Shown here piece after piece: positions 63,430-64,000 of a DNA stretch of 64,000 bases; the first letter of the stretch is position 1, and each line of letters begins with the position of its first letter. Below the pieces are notes generated by a model. It was not told where the DNA came from, made no database searches, and saw only the letters and a program-made list of their open reading frames with translations. The position numbers and the translations under genes are program-made. This DNA is from Dendrolimus kikuchii. Lineage: Eukaryota > Arthropoda > Insecta > Lepidoptera > Lasiocampidae. The DNA lies in NCBI GenBank assembly GCA_019925095.2, contig JAHHIN020000030.1, forward strand, positions 7,223,501-7,287,500, read 5' to 3'.

Positions 63430-64000
63430 AAACTACAAAAATATAATAATGATCTTAATCACAATAATGTGAAAAATCTAAAATTCCGTATTTTTATGTC
63501 ATTCAAAGATGTTCAGTTTGATTGAATAATATTGATATTCATGCTGTACGGATTTAGTTCCTTTGCCTGACATTTAGCAAAGTGAGGTAAAAACTTTGTC
63601 TCTCAATATTATTAATCTGAGGTTTTACTTACAAATTACAAAATGTCGTGATTTTTTAGCAATGCCGTAATATTTGATTTTATAATTATTAATTATTTTG
63701 ATCATGTCATATATGTTACATTTGCAGACTAATCCCAAAATTAAAATAATTGTGTTTTTATTATAATTAGTAGGTAAGTCGTCACGCTAAAATTGAACAT
63801 TATTTCTAGCGATATAATGCACGTATTTCGTACCTAATTAATTGTATTGTTTATTAATTTTTTGCCTAAATGATGGCTTACCGATGATTTTAGTGTCGTT
63901 ATTGTACCATAGAAAACCATATGTAAAGTCTTTGAATACAAAAAATGCGTAATTTTCAGGTTCCGCCTTTATGCAATTTTACCAAATAATTAATCATTAT
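63430..64000 (-). repeat. Inverted copy of the 56.2-57.35 kb repeats
   Basis: Read in reverse it presents, in the same order as the left side, the GCATAAAGGCGGAACC block and then the CATGAATATCAATATT and TTAGATTTTTCACATTATTG blocks. It continues past the window end. No coding sequence. Confidence 0.65.

Overview
The window looks like lepidopteran (moth or butterfly) nuclear DNA. The background is AT-rich and full of repeats typical of Lepidoptera: Helitron copies ending in CAGCTAGT, LINE 3' ends with tetranucleotide tails, RTE, Jockey, R1 and I-like LINEs, pogo, mariner, piggyBac and hAT elements. There are no bacterial-style operons and no rRNA or tRNA genes, and introns are implied by splice signals. 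Species and chromosome cannot be told from the sequence. The near absence of host genes and the layered insertions suggest heterochromatin or a W-like chromosome, which is inference only.

Layout. 0-14 kb holds mostly old repeats: Helitrons, an RTE LINE without its endonuclease part (1.3-3.2 kb, -), a hAT MITE with an 8-bp target duplication (4.7-5.2 kb), a retroelement protein tail with one stop (7 kb), a LINE 3' end (8.6-9.2 kb) and a C2H2 zinc-finger coding segment (12.1-12.9 kb). 14.2-17.0 kb is a large foldback element built of 291-bp tandem dimers in inverted arms and flanked by an 11-bp direct repeat. 19.1-24.3 kb is a full-length Jockey-type LINE with target duplications, an intact ORF2 and a frameshifted ORF1. 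25.9-29.6 kb carries the most gene-like host material: an orphan exon and a two-exon gene for a secreted cysteine-containing protein, with a GTGTGC/GAGTGC microsatellite in its intron. 30.3-34.2 kb is a 5'-truncated R1-clade LINE with a 19-bp target duplication.

35.6-48.3 kb is one I-like LINE (here LINE-A, - strand) cut into pieces. A pogo/Tigger DNA transposon (39658-43991, TA duplication) sits inside its ORF2 exactly in frame, and a mariner relic and other sequence separate its C-terminus. 48.4-56.1 kb is bounded by two 327-bp LTRs (3 differences). The interior holds a second LINE-A relic with a hAT MITE, a minisatellite, a degraded LINE (LINE-B) and a broken piggyBac. 57.3-63.3 kb is a second R1-clade LINE with both ORFs open, lying between inverted copies of another repeat that carries short TTAGG runs.

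How the parts relate. Most coding capacity belongs to elements that copy themselves: LINE ORF1 proteins bind RNA, and ORF2 proteins nick the target and reverse transcribe. The only candidates for host function are the zinc-finger segment, the two-exon secreted protein and the orphan exon. Several apparent breaks are single-base changes in homopolymers, so read accuracy should be considered before calling those genes dead.
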